The notes under the pieces were generated by a model. The model was not told the DNA's origin. It did no database searches and saw nothing but the letters and a program-made list of their open reading frames with translations. 64,000 nucleotides of DNA from an uncultured Acidimicrobiia bacterium (lineage in GTDB: Bacteria > Actinomycetota > Acidimicrobiia > Acidimicrobiales > CAIXPF01): the NCBI GenBank assembly GCA_903921205.1, contig CAIXPF010000034.1:1-64000 (forward strand), read 5' to 3'. This document shows positions 7,508 to 15,472 of this stretch, piece after piece; positions within the stretch are counted from its first letter, which is position 1, and the number at the start of each line of letters is the position of its first letter. A program made the translations under genes and the position numbers.

Positions 7508-8110
7508 TCAGCGCCCGAGGGCCGACGGACCGTTGTCGGGGCGACCGTCGGGGCGACGGTAGGTGGCTTCCTCGACGTCGATGATGCGCTCGCCGTCCGC
7601 CGGGCGCGACGGCCCGCCGCGGCCCGGATCGGGCACCGTGGCGTCGTACACGAAGACCGTGGTCCGGCCGTCAGACGAGCCGTACCCGGAGGATCCGAAC
7701 CCGCCGACCCCGCCGAACCCGCCGAGCGTGCCGTCGCGCATCGCCCGCTGTGCCTTGCGGGCGAAGGACCGAGCCAACACCGAACGAACGGCGAAGCGGA
7801 CGGGCGGCAGCAGCAGGCACAGACCCAGGAAGTCCGTGACGAACCCGGGGGTGAGCAGCAGCGCCCCGGCGAAGAGCACCAGGAACCCGTCGACCAACGA
7901 GGCGCCCGGAACCTGCCCGGCACCGATCTCGCGCTCGATGCGCCGGTACAACCCGATGCCTTCGCGTTTGCACAGCCAGGCACCGGCCGCCGAGACGATC
8001 ATGACCAACGCGATGGTCGGCAGGACGCCGATGAGGTGCGCGACCTGCACCATCACGTAGAGCTCGATCACCGGGACGAGGATGAACAACAGGGCGAGCA
8101 GCCCGACCAT
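7508..8110 (-). CDS. FxsA family membrane protein
   Basis: A 200-residue protein with N-terminal membrane helices (LALLFILVPVIELYVMVQV, then LPTIALVMIVSAAGAWL) and a third near residues 80-100 (FLVLFAGALLLTPGFVTDFL). This is the FxsA architecture, including the conserved GALLLTPGFVTD region. E. coli FxsA relieves phage T7 exclusion when overproduced; its normal role is unknown. After residue 130 there is a Gly/Ser-rich cytoplasmic tail of about 70 residues, longer than in the short family members. The start is fixed by a TAGGCT box 6 nt upstream. It is divergent from selA with back-to-back promoters. Confidence 0.82.
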   Translation of the reverse strand: MVGLLALLFILVPVIELYVMVQVAHLIGVLPTIALVMIVSAAGAWLCKREGIGLYRRIEREIGAGQVPGASLVDGFLVLFAGALLLTPGFVTDFLGLCLLLPPVRFAVRSVLARSFARKAQRAMRDGTLGGFGGVGGFGSSGYGSSDGRTTVFVYDATVPDPGRGGPSRPADGERIIDVEEATYRRPDGRPDNGPSALGR

Positions 8111-8116
8111 GGGCCG

Positions 8117-8122
8117 AGCCTA
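8117..8122 (-). promoter_or_regulatory. -10 box TAGGCT, leaderless type
   Basis: Minus-strand TAGGCT ends 6 nt before ATG 8110 of the fxsA-like gene. It lies 27 bp from the divergent selA box. Confidence 0.6.
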
Positions 8123-8148
8123 CCGACCGCACCACGGGTGAGCGCCGC

Positions 8149-8154
8149 TAGCCT
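8149..8154 (+). promoter_or_regulatory. -10 box TAGCCT, leaderless type
   Basis: TAGCCT ends 8 nt before GTG 8163 of selA. Confidence 0.6.
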
Positions 8155-8162
8155 GCGGCGCC

Positions 8163-9476
8163 GTGGCCCATCCCCCTTCGGTCGACCGAATCGCTCGCGG
8201 CCTGCGTCGCAGCGGCCTGCCCGACCCGCTCCTGGTCGACGCGGCGCGCGCCGCCATCGCAGAGGCGGTCGAGCGTGACGGGCACGACGGGGTCGACCCC
8301 GACGCCGTGGCCGCCCGAGCGGCCGAGCTTGCCGCCGAGCAGTCCCTTCGCCTGTTGCAGCCGGTCATCAACGCCACCGGGGTGCTGCTGCACACCAACC
8401 TGGGTCGCGCCCCCGTGGCGTTCCACCACGACGCCCGCTACAGCAACGTCGAGTTCCGCCTCGACCGCGGCACCCGGGGCAGCCGTTCCGACCATGCCGG
8501 CACCCTGCTGGCCCGGGCCTGTGGCGCGGAAGCGGCCCTGGTCGTCAACAACAACGCCGCAGCGGTGCTGCTGACCCTGGCCGCGCTCGGGGGGCCGGGC
8601 CGGGCTGCGGTGGCGTCGCGGGGCGAGCTGGTCGAGATCGGAGGCGGCTTCCGCATCCCCGACGTGATGGCCGCGTCCGGCACCGAGCTGATCGAGGTCG
8701 GCACCACCAACCGGACCCGGCGGGCCGACTTCGAGCGGGCGGTGGCCGCCGCCGGCGAACGCATCGCCCTGCTGCTGAAGGTCCACCAGTCCAACTACCG
8801 CATCGTCGGCTTCACCGAGACCGTCGAGGTGTCGGACCTGACCGGGCTGGGCAAGCCGGTGGTGGCCGACACCGGGTCCGGCCTGCTCGACGCCGCCTGT
8901 CCGTGGCTGACCGACGGGCCCCCGGCGTGGTTGGCCGACGAGCCGGCGGCCCGTCAGACCCTTGCCGAGGGTGCCGACCTGGTGCTGTTCTCCGGCGACA
9001 AGCTGCTCGGTGGGCCGCAGGCGGGCATCATCGCCGGCCGGGCCGACCTCATCGCCACCATCGGACGCCACCCGCTGTACCGCGCGGTACGGTGCGGCGG
9101 GCTGGTGCTGCGGGCGCTGCAGGACCTGGCCCTCGCCTACCTCGACCGGCGCGGCGGGGACATCCCGTTCTGGCGTATGGCCACCCGGAGCGTGGAAGAA
9201 CTGGCCGACCGGGCGGCGGCGGTCGCCGCGGCCGTCGGTGCCGCCCGGCCCGAGGCCATGCAGGCCGTTCCCGGTGGCGGCACCCTGCCCGGCGTCACGT
9301 TCCCCTCCTACGGGGTGGCCCTCGACGGCGATCACCGGGCCGCCCTGCGACAGCTGCAACCGCCGGTCATCGCCCGGGTGGAGGACGACCGCACGCTGTG
9401 CGACCTGCGCACCGTCGACCCCGCCGACGACGCACGGCTCGCCACCGCGCTCGCCGCCTTGGGCACCACCCCGTGA
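8163..9476 (+). CDS. selA: L-seryl-tRNA(Sec) selenium transferase
   Basis: A 437-residue PLP enzyme that converts seryl-tRNA(Sec) to selenocysteyl-tRNA(Sec) with selenophosphate. Family features are the N-terminal helical region, INATGVLLHTNLGRAP (near 75), the VVNNNAAAVLLTL segment and the PLP-lysine motif FSGDKLLGGPQAG near residue 280. The protein is slightly shorter than E. coli SelA (463). GTG 8163 lies 8 nt after a TAGCCT box. Its stop codon overlaps the GTG of a transporter gene, and selB follows. Neither selD nor tRNA(Sec) is in the window. Confidence 0.93.
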   Translation: MAHPPSVDRIARGLRRSGLPDPLLVDAARAAIAEAVERDGHDGVDPDAVAARAAELAAEQSLRLLQPVINATGVLLHTNLGRAPVAFHHDARYSNVEFRLDRGTRGSRSDHAGTLLARACGAEAALVVNNNAAAVLLTLAALGGPGRAAVASRGELVEIGGGFRIPDVMAASGTELIEVGTTNRTRRADFERAVAAAGERIALLLKVHQSNYRIVGFTETVEVSDLTGLGKPVVADTGSGLLDAACPWLTDGPPAWLADEPAARQTLAEGADLVLFSGDKLLGGPQAGIIAGRADLIATIGRHPLYRAVRCGGLVLRALQDLALAYLDRRGGDIPFWRMATRSVEELADRAAAVAAAVGAARPEAMQAVPGGGTLPGVTFPSYGVALDGDHRAALRQLQPPVIARVEDDRTLCDLRTVDPADDARLATALAALGTTP

Positions 9477-10729
9477 CCGGCGACGAGGAGCACACCGACG
9501 AGACCGGCCCGACCCCGATCGGCCCCACCCCGACCGACCCCAGCGGGATCGGACCTGCTGCGGCGGTCGCCCTGCTCGCGGTGGGCCGCGGCATCCCGAA
9601 CGCCGCCATGCGCTGGATCCCGCTGTTCCTGCCGATCATCGCCCGCTCGATGGACACCTCACTGGGCCGTTGTGCCGCGGCCATGGGTGTCGGCGAGCTG
9701 TTCGGGATGAGCGCGTTGGTCACCGGCAGGCTGGTCCACCGACAGGGCAGCCGTCGCTGGTTCGCCGTCGGGCTCGCCGCCACCGCAGCGGGCAACGCGC
9801 TCGGTGCCACGGCCCCGGCGCTCGCGGCCTTCGCCGTCGGGTACGCCCTGCTCATCGTCGGGCAGTCCTGCTGCAACGTGAGCGGCCAGGCCTGGATCGG
9901 GCGCAACACCCCGCCGGATCTCCGTGGGCGCTACCTCGGGGCCTTCGAGACCTCGTGGGCCCTGGCCCTGCTGATCGGCACCCCGCTGGCCGCCGCGGCC
10001 GTAGCCCTCACCTGGCGGGGGCCGTTCCTGCTGTGGACCGTCGCTGCGGCGCTGGTCGTCCTGCCGATCCTGCGCTGGCTGCCCGAGCGGCCCCCCGAGG
10101 CCGGCTCCCCGTGGGACGGGTCGGCGCAGCGACCGGTTGCGGTGGGCCTGCCCCGTTCGGCCTGGCTGACCGTGTCCGTGTCGACCCTGCTCATGATCGC
10201 CTCGGTCAGCATCGCCGTGTCCTCCGGTGCGTGGCTGGAGTCGCGCTTCGGCTTCGGTGCTGCGTCGCTCGGTGTCGTCGCCTTCGTGCTCGGCTCCTCC
10301 GAGCTGGTGGCCAGCCTGACCATCGCTCGCGTCGCGGACCGGTGGGGGGCGACGCGATCGTTGCGCACCGGCGTGGCGGTCATGCTCGGCGGGGCCGCGA
10401 CCATGGCGCTCTCGGGTCGGGTCGCCGTCGCCGCCGTGGCGGGCCTGGCGTTGTTCATCGGTGGCTTCGAGTTCTCCTACATCGCCACGGTGGCCATCGC
10501 CATCCGTCACCGGCCGGCGGTCGTGGCCCGGCTGGTGGGGACCCTCTCGGCCGGCACCACCCTGGCCCGCGCGGTCTTCGCCGCGGTGACCGGCTGGCTC
10601 TACGCCACCACGGGCATCGCCGGTCCCCTCACCATGGCTACGGCGGCGGGTGGCGCCGTGCTCCTGGTCCTGCCCCTACTGGCCCGGCGAGAGCCGACCC
10701 TGGCCGATCACGCAGACCACCCGGCCTGA
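9473..10729 (+). CDS. MFS transporter encoded between selA and selB
   Basis: A 418-residue protein with about 12 predicted membrane helices and an N-terminal Pro/Thr/Asp-rich tail of about 25 residues. The family signature after helix 2 appears as GRLVHRQGSRRW, and there is a half-way repeat (ARVADRWGATRS). GTG 9473 overlaps the selA stop as GTGA, so translation is probably coupled. The position between two selenocysteine genes makes a link to selenium metabolism attractive. However, the helices show no substrate-specific motif I can recognise, and a general drug or sugar efflux role is equally possible. The track's longer frames here are other-frame read-through of selA. Confidence 0.82.
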   Translation: MTGDEEHTDETGPTPIGPTPTDPSGIGPAAAVALLAVGRGIPNAAMRWIPLFLPIIARSMDTSLGRCAAAMGVGELFGMSALVTGRLVHRQGSRRWFAVGLAATAAGNALGATAPALAAFAVGYALLIVGQSCCNVSGQAWIGRNTPPDLRGRYLGAFETSWALALLIGTPLAAAAVALTWRGPFLLWTVAAALVVLPILRWLPERPPEAGSPWDGSAQRPVAVGLPRSAWLTVSVSTLLMIASVSIAVSSGAWLESRFGFGAASLGVVAFVLGSSELVASLTIARVADRWGATRSLRTGVAVMLGGAATMALSGRVAVAAVAGLALFIGGFEFSYIATVAIAIRHRPAVVARLVGTLSAGTTLARAVFAAVTGWLYATTGIAGPLTMATAAGGAVLLVLPLLARREPTLADHADHPA

Positions 10730-10778
10730 CCACCCCGGCCTGACCACCCCGGCCTGACCACCCCGGCCTGACCACCCC
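10723..10778. repeat. 14-bp tandem repeat x4
   Basis: GGCCTGACCACCCC is repeated four times without change. The first copy contains the TGA stop of the MFS gene, and the array ends 61 bp before selB. Confidence 0.95.
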
Positions 10779-10839
10779 GGCTGCGGCCGGGGGAACCCGC
10801 ACGACGGAAGCGACGCCGTTCGGGAAGAATCGGGGACGC

Positions 10840-12555
10840 ATGCATGTGATCGCCACCGCCGGCCACGTCGACCATGGCAAGTCGACCCTCGTTCGGGCCC
10901 TCACCGGGGTCGACCCGGACCGCTGGGAGGAGGAGAAGCAGCGCGGGATGACCATCGACCTCGGCTTCGGGGCCACCACCCAGCCGTCGGGCCGTGAGCT
11001 GGCCTTCGTCGACGTCCCCGGCCACGTGCGGTTCATCAAGAACATGCTGGCCGGCGTGGGGGCGGTCGACGCCTGCCTGTTCGTGGTGGCCGCCACCGAG
11101 GGCTGGAAACCGCAGTCCGAGGAGCACCTGCGCATCCTCGAGCTGCTCGGCCTGTCCCACGGGATCGTCGCGCTGACCAAGGTCGGCTTGTGCGACGCGG
11201 ACCTCGTCGAGCTGGCTCGCCTCGACCTCGCCGAGCACCTCGAGGGCACCTTCCTCGAGAACGCCGAGGTCGTCGAGGTCGACGTACCGACCGGAGTCGG
11301 CGTGCAGGCCCTGCGTGAGGCCCTCGACCGGCTGGCCGCCACCACGCCACGGGCCGCCGACGAAGGCCGTCCCCGGCTGTGGGTGGACCGGGCCTTCGCG
11401 GCGAAGGGCTCCGGCACCGTCGTCACCGGCACCCTCACCGGCGGCGAGCTGCGCGTCGACGACGAGCTGCAGCTGTTCCCCGGCGATGCCACCGTGCGGG
11501 TACGGGCCCTGCAGAGCCACCACCGGACCCGGCCCATGGCACAGCCCGGCTCCCGCGTGGCGGTCAACCTCGTCGGCGTGGCCCACACCGAGGTCGAGCG
11601 CGGCGACGTCCTGGTGCGCGCCGCACAGTGGCACCGCACCCGCATGGCGGACGCCTCCCTCACCGTGCTCGCCGGCCTCGACCACGAGGTGTCACGGCGC
11701 GGCGCCTACGTGGCCTACCTCGGCTCCGGCGAGGTGCCGGTCAAGGTCCGCGTGCTCGGTGACCGGGCCCTCGCCCCGGGTGAGGAGGGCCTGATCCGGC
11801 TCCATCTGCCGCAGCTGCTGCCGATGCGTCCGGGCGACCGGTTCGTGCTGCGCGAGTCCGGTCGCAAGGAAACCGTCGGCGGCGGGCAGATCCTCGACGT
11901 GGCCCCGGTCCTGCCCGCCTCCAAGGCCCGGCCCGACCGTTCCGTCGACCGGGTCGTCCGCGAGCGCGGCTACGTCGAGGCGGCAGAACTCGAGCGGCTG
12001 ACCGGACAGCGACGCGAGCCCAACCTGGGACCGTGGGTGATGGACCCCGACCGTCTGGCTGCGCTGCGCACGGAGGTCGAGCAGCTCGTGGCGGCCGCCG
12101 GACCGCTCGGCCTCGACGTCGTCTCGCTCGACGAACGCCAGCGCGCTGCGTTGGCCACGATCGACGGCATCCGGATCGAAGCCGGGCGGGTGACCGCGGC
12201 AGAGGCGGTCGACCCACTGGCCGACCATCCCTACGTCGCGGCGCTCGACGCCGCCCCGTTCGCACCGCCGCCGCCCGACGGGGTCGACCGGGCCGAGCTG
12301 CGCGAGCTGGTACGCCGGGGGCTGGTGGTGTCCCACGAGGGCGTCTACTTCTCGGCCGGCGCCCTCGATGCTGCGGCGCTCGAGGTGGCGGGCCTGCTGC
12401 GTGCCAAGCCCGACGGGGTCACCGTGGCAGAGGTGCGCGACGCCCTGGGTTGCTCACGGAAGCACACCCTGCCGCTGCTGTCCCTGCTCGACGGGAAGGG
12501 GATCACCCGTCGACGCGGCGACGTGCGGATCGGTGGACCACGCCTGCCGGAGTAG
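10840..12555 (+). CDS. selB: Selenocysteine-specific elongation factor
   Basis: A 571-residue GTPase that brings selenocysteyl-tRNA to UGA codons marked by a SECIS element. GTPase motifs are AGHVDHGKST at the N-terminus, DVPGHVRFIKNML (G3) and TKVGL in the NKxD position. Domains II and III follow (to about residue 345), then the winged-helix repeats used for SECIS RNA binding, the last containing ALGCSRKHTLPLLSLLDGKG. The length is close to E. coli SelB (614), with a slightly reduced C-terminal array. It is 110 bp downstream of the MFS gene, in the selA operon direction. A weak AAGAAT sequence lies 9 nt upstream of the ATG. Confidence 0.93.
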   Translation: MHVIATAGHVDHGKSTLVRALTGVDPDRWEEEKQRGMTIDLGFGATTQPSGRELAFVDVPGHVRFIKNMLAGVGAVDACLFVVAATEGWKPQSEEHLRILELLGLSHGIVALTKVGLCDADLVELARLDLAEHLEGTFLENAEVVEVDVPTGVGVQALREALDRLAATTPRAADEGRPRLWVDRAFAAKGSGTVVTGTLTGGELRVDDELQLFPGDATVRVRALQSHHRTRPMAQPGSRVAVNLVGVAHTEVERGDVLVRAAQWHRTRMADASLTVLAGLDHEVSRRGAYVAYLGSGEVPVKVRVLGDRALAPGEEGLIRLHLPQLLPMRPGDRFVLRESGRKETVGGGQILDVAPVLPASKARPDRSVDRVVRERGYVEAAELERLTGQRREPNLGPWVMDPDRLAALRTEVEQLVAAAGPLGLDVVSLDERQRAALATIDGIRIEAGRVTAAEAVDPLADHPYVAALDAAPFAPPPPDGVDRAELRELVRRGLVVSHEGVYFSAGALDAAALEVAGLLRAKPDGVTVAEVRDALGCSRKHTLPLLSLLDGKGITRRRGDVRIGGPRLPE

Positions 12556-12558
12556 GTC

Positions 12559-12581
12559 GGGCCACCGCGCCGCGGTGGCCC
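12559..12581 (+). terminator. Hairpin after selB
   Basis: GGGCCACCGC-gcc-GCGGTGGCCC forms a perfect 10-bp stem with a 3-nt loop, 3 nt after the selB stop codon. Confidence 0.7.
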
Positions 12582-12665
12582 GTGTGGTTGCGGGCGCGTC
12601 GGCGCGACGCTGCACGGTGTGCTCCAAGCTGCCGGCACCGTTCCCGGTACCGCCTCGGGCAGGTG

Positions 12666-12935
12666 TCAGCTGGCCTCGCGCTGCAGGAGGACCTGCTTGC
12701 GCTCGTTCTCGTTCAACCCACCCCAGATGCCGTGCGGTTCACGGATCGTCAGGGCGTAGTCGAGGCAGTCGCGACGCACGGCGCAGCTGCGGCAGATGCT
12801 CTTGGCGAGCGTCTCCCGTTCGATCTTCTCGTGCTTGCGCTCGAAGCGTTGCGGCGGGAAGAACACCACTGCGTTCTGCGGACCCCGACAGGCAGCTTTG
12901 ATCTGCCAGTCCTCTTCATACCGTTGTGCACTCAC
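12666..12935 (-). CDS. WhiB-family [4Fe-4S] transcription factor
   Basis: An 89-residue WhiB protein. The four cluster cysteines are Cys16, Cys48, Cys51 and Cys57 (CRSC then RRDC), followed by the turn GIWGGLNENER used for sigma-factor and DNA contact. GTG 12935 is preferred over the longer track start because an AAGGGGG site precedes it; upstream codons show no family similarity. WhiB proteins are redox- or NO-responsive partners of the principal sigma factor. Its promoter can be seen at 13000-13029. In mycobacteria whiB4 neighbours the ArsA-ATPase pair, as this gene does (with nfeD between), but which WhiB class this is cannot be decided here. Confidence 0.92.
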   Translation of the reverse strand: MSAQRYEEDWQIKAACRGPQNAVVFFPPQRFERKHEKIERETLAKSICRSCAVRRDCLDYALTIREPHGIWGGLNENERKQVLLQREAS

Positions 12936-12999
12936 GCGTTCCCCCTTGCCGAGCGTGAATCCCCGGGTTCCGGCGCTCCCCCTGCCGGTCCCCACGGGC

Positions 13000-13029
13000 A
13001 ACATACCCGCACCTCACGAAACGTCACAA
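13000..13029 (-). promoter_or_regulatory. Sigma70-type promoter of whiB
   Basis: On the minus strand TTGTGA (-35) and TATGTT (-10) are separated by 18 bp and lie 65-95 bp upstream of the whiB GTG. Unlike most promoters in this window, it predicts a leader of about 58 nt. Confidence 0.55.
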
Positions 13030-13042
13030 GGCAACGTTTGTG
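13015..13042. promoter_or_regulatory. Inverted repeat over the whiB -35 region
   Basis: CAC(g)AAACGT and ACGTTTGTG form a 9-bp inverted repeat with one bulged base and a 9-nt centre. The centre covers the -35 box, as an operator would. Confidence 0.45.
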
Positions 13043-13049
13043 AGCATCT

Positions 13050-13065
13050 GCTTGCCGAAGCAAGC
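13050..13065 (-). terminator. Small hairpin after nfeD
   Basis: GCTTGC-cgaa-GCAAGC, 6-bp stem and tetraloop, lies 5 bp beyond the nfeD stop codon and upstream of the whiB promoter. It could end nfeD transcription. Confidence 0.4.
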
Positions 13066-13070
13066 GAACG

Positions 13071-14345
13071 CTAGTCCGTGACCGGCGACACTTCCAGCAC
13101 GTACCCACGAGTGGCGACGACCGTGACCCGGTCGCCCACCTGGAGTGGTTCACCGACCGCATGAGCCGGCCATTGAGCCGAGCGGACCGCCACGGCGCCC
13201 GAGGGGGCCAGCTCGGCGGTGACGGTACCCTCCTCCCCGACGAGCCACTCGCGACCGAGGTCGATGGCCGAGAATCGTGTGCGCACCATCGCCGGCATGC
13301 CCCGCAGGTACACCAGCAGCAGTAGCACCACGGCCGACACCACCGTCACCCACGACAGGCCGACGCCGTCGTAGAGCGTGAAGGTGGCGACCAGGAACAG
13401 CGCGATGGCGGCCACCGTCGCCCGCCGGGGGATGCCGGTCTGCACGTCGAGCGAGAACAGCAGGAAGCTGACCAGCAGCAGGGCCACCGCCCACCAACGC
13501 ACCGGCAGCACCGCCAGGCCGTAACAGCCGAGGACCACGAACACCGCACCGACCACCCCGGCGATACCGATCCCGGCGGTGAACAGCTCGAACACGATGA
13601 GGCCCACCCCGATCACGAACAGCAGGTAGGCCACCGACGGACTGGCCACGGTGTGCATCAGCTCGTCGTGCAGCGGCAACTGCACGAACCGGACCGTCGT
13701 CGCCGGCTCGCGACGCGTCTCACCGTCGACCTCGATCGACTTGGTCGCCACCCCCTCGAGGTTGATGATGAAGTCGCCCAGCGTGGCGGCGGGCACGAGC
13801 CCGGCCGACTCGGCGTCGTCGAAGCGGATGAACGCGTCGCGGGCCCGGTTGGCCGCGGCTCCGAAGAGGACCCCGACCTCGTCACGGGGCAGCAGCTGCT
13901 CGCCGGCCTTGCCCACCTGCGCCCCCGATGCGACACCGCCGGGCTGTGACAGCGCCACCAGCTGCGCCGACGCACCCTGCGCCTGTGCGCTCGAGGGGCC
14001 GACCCAGACCGCCACCGGCACCGCCGAGCTGCGGATCATCCGGGCCAACTCCACGAAGTCCTCGGCCGGCACCACCGACCCGCTGCTGTTGAGACGCAGC
14101 ACCAGTGCCACCAGACCCCGCTCGTTGGCGGCCACGATCCGAGACTCCACGAAGTCCACCAGGATCGGGTCGAACAGGCCGCTGACCTCGACCACCTCGA
14201 CCACCTGGGTGGTACCCGGCGGCTGGTCGAGCGGGGCCGAAGCAGGATCGGCCGCTCCTGCAGCGGAGATCGAGCCGACCAGGCTCAACACCAGCGCGGC
14301 CAGGACAGCCAGCAGGCCCAGGATCGAGAGTCGGTGTCGTCGCAC
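13071..14345 (-). CDS. NfeD family membrane protein with ClpP-like serine protease domain
   Basis: A 424-residue protein. An N-terminal signal anchor (LSILGLLAVLAALVLSLVGS) is followed by a ClpP-class serine-protease domain. In its usual A-S-A-G catalytic area this protein reads QAQGASAQLVAL. Next come a membrane bundle of four or five helices near 230-340 and a C-terminal OB-fold NfeD domain (VGEEGTVTAELAPSGAVAVRS). Family members process or scaffold stomatin/SPFH proteins at the membrane; no stomatin gene is adjacent. GTG 14345 lies 6 nt after AACACT, a weaker version of the leaderless box. The catalytic Ser looks retained, but the second Ala-Gly of the motif is altered. Confidence 0.82.
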   Translation of the reverse strand: MRRHRLSILGLLAVLAALVLSLVGSISAAGAADPASAPLDQPPGTTQVVEVVEVSGLFDPILVDFVESRIVAANERGLVALVLRLNSSGSVVPAEDFVELARMIRSSAVPVAVWVGPSSAQAQGASAQLVALSQPGGVASGAQVGKAGEQLLPRDEVGVLFGAAANRARDAFIRFDDAESAGLVPAATLGDFIINLEGVATKSIEVDGETRREPATTVRFVQLPLHDELMHTVASPSVAYLLFVIGVGLIVFELFTAGIGIAGVVGAVFVVLGCYGLAVLPVRWWAVALLLVSFLLFSLDVQTGIPRRATVAAIALFLVATFTLYDGVGLSWVTVVSAVVLLLLVYLRGMPAMVRTRFSAIDLGREWLVGEEGTVTAELAPSGAVAVRSAQWPAHAVGEPLQVGDRVTVVATRGYVLEVSPVTD

Positions 14346-14506
14346 GCTGCCAGTGTTTCAGCCCGGTGGTGCTCGGCCAAGCCGGGGAGCACCACCGCTG
14401 GTTCTGCGGCCTAAGGTCGACGGCGGCGCAGCGGCGGCGCCACCGGCGCCTGCTGCCGGGCCCCTGCCCATCTGCGTCCGACCGACGCCCGACCCGTTCG
14501 GTACCC

Positions 14507-15472
14507 ATGGACCCATCGGCATTCTTCACCGGCACCGCGGTACACCTCGTCGCCGGCAAGGGCGGGGTGGGCCGGACCACCCTCACCGCTGCGCTGGGGA
14601 TCGCGGCCGCCCGGGTCGGCCTCGAGGTGCTACTGGTCGAGATCGAGGGTCGGGGCGGGCTCGCCGCCGGCTTCGGCCATCGGGCGCTCGGTTACGAGGA
14701 GACCGTGCTGGCCGAACGCATCCGGGGCCGCTCGCTGCGGGCCGAGGACTGTCTCGTGGAGTACCTGGGTGGGCACGGCCTGGGCCTGCTCACCCGTCCG
14801 ATGGTCGACAGCGGGCTGGTGGAGGTCATCACCCGCGGCACGCCGGGCATCAAGGACATCCTGCTGTTGGGCAAGATCCGCCAACTCGAACAGGCGCGCT
14901 GCGCCGACGTGATCCTGGTCGACACCCCTGCCTCGGGCCATGCCCTGAGCTTCCTGCGTTCGCCACAGGGCCTGCTCGACGCCATCGACAACGGCCCCGT
15001 CAACGACCAGGCCGTCGCCGCGCTGCACCTTCTGCAGGACGCCGCCCGTTGCCAGGTCCTGCTGGTCACCACGCCGGAGGAGACCCCGGTCAGCGAGACC
15101 ATCGAGACCGCGTACCGGCTCGAGGACGAGATCGGCCTGCATCTCGGGCCGGTGCTGGTCAACGGCGTGCTGGCCCGGACCCCGCACCGCGACACCGACA
15201 CCGGGCACTCGAACCCGGACGACCCCGATCCCGACGACCCGGACGCAGAGGGCCGGTGGGTCCGCGAGCTGGGCATCGACCGCGATCTGGCGCACGCGGT
15301 CCAGCAGGCGGCCGTGTTCGGCCGACGCCGCCGCGACGCCCAGCGCAGACAGGTGCTACGCCTCACCGAACAACTACCGCTGCCCCGTCTCGAGGTGGCC
15401 CATCGCCCCGACGGCATCGACGACCTCGGCGCGCTCGCCGAGGAACTGCTCGGCGGGCTGCGGGCATGGTGA
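14507..15472 (+). CDS. ArsA/Get3-type ATPase, subunit 1 (P-loop Lys replaced by Arg)
   Basis: A 321-residue ATPase resembling the mycobacterial Rv3679 group of ArsA-like proteins. It has the signature-lysine P-loop region AGKGGVGRTTL near residue 16: the first (signature) Lys is present but the final Walker A Lys is Arg. The switch region LVDTPASGHALSFL lies near 140, and a Pro/Asp-rich insert near 235-245. The next gene encodes the partner and overlaps by 7 nt, so they likely form a heteromeric ATPase. The mycobacterial pair has been linked to cell-envelope homeostasis rather than arsenite. The ATG at 14507 has no convincing Shine-Dalgarno. Confidence 0.85.
   Translation: MDPSAFFTGTAVHLVAGKGGVGRTTLTAALGIAAARVGLEVLLVEIEGRGGLAAGFGHRALGYEETVLAERIRGRSLRAEDCLVEYLGGHGLGLLTRPMVDSGLVEVITRGTPGIKDILLLGKIRQLEQARCADVILVDTPASGHALSFLRSPQGLLDAIDNGPVNDQAVAALHLLQDAARCQVLLVTTPEETPVSETIETAYRLEDEIGLHLGPVLVNGVLARTPHRDTDTGHSNPDDPDPDDPDAEGRWVRELGIDRDLAHAVQQAAVFGRRRRDAQRRQVLRLTEQLPLPRLEVAHRPDGIDDLGALAEELLGGLRAW

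Noticed and set aside
12559-12660. Possible RNA gene in the gap after selB
   Set aside because: Only a terminator-like hairpin and GC-rich spacer are visible, with no conserved RNA motif or promoter.
8163-12665. Search for tRNA(Sec), selD or an in-frame UGA selenoprotein near selA/selB
   Set aside because: No cloverleaf with anticodon TCA and no gene interrupted by an in-frame TGA with a plausible SECIS hairpin could be seen in the window.
13651-15465. N-terminal 600 codons of the 1005-codon ORF ending at 16668
   Set aside because: This part is antisense to nfeD and out of frame with the first ArsA-type gene. Only the part from 15466 shows homology and a sensible start.
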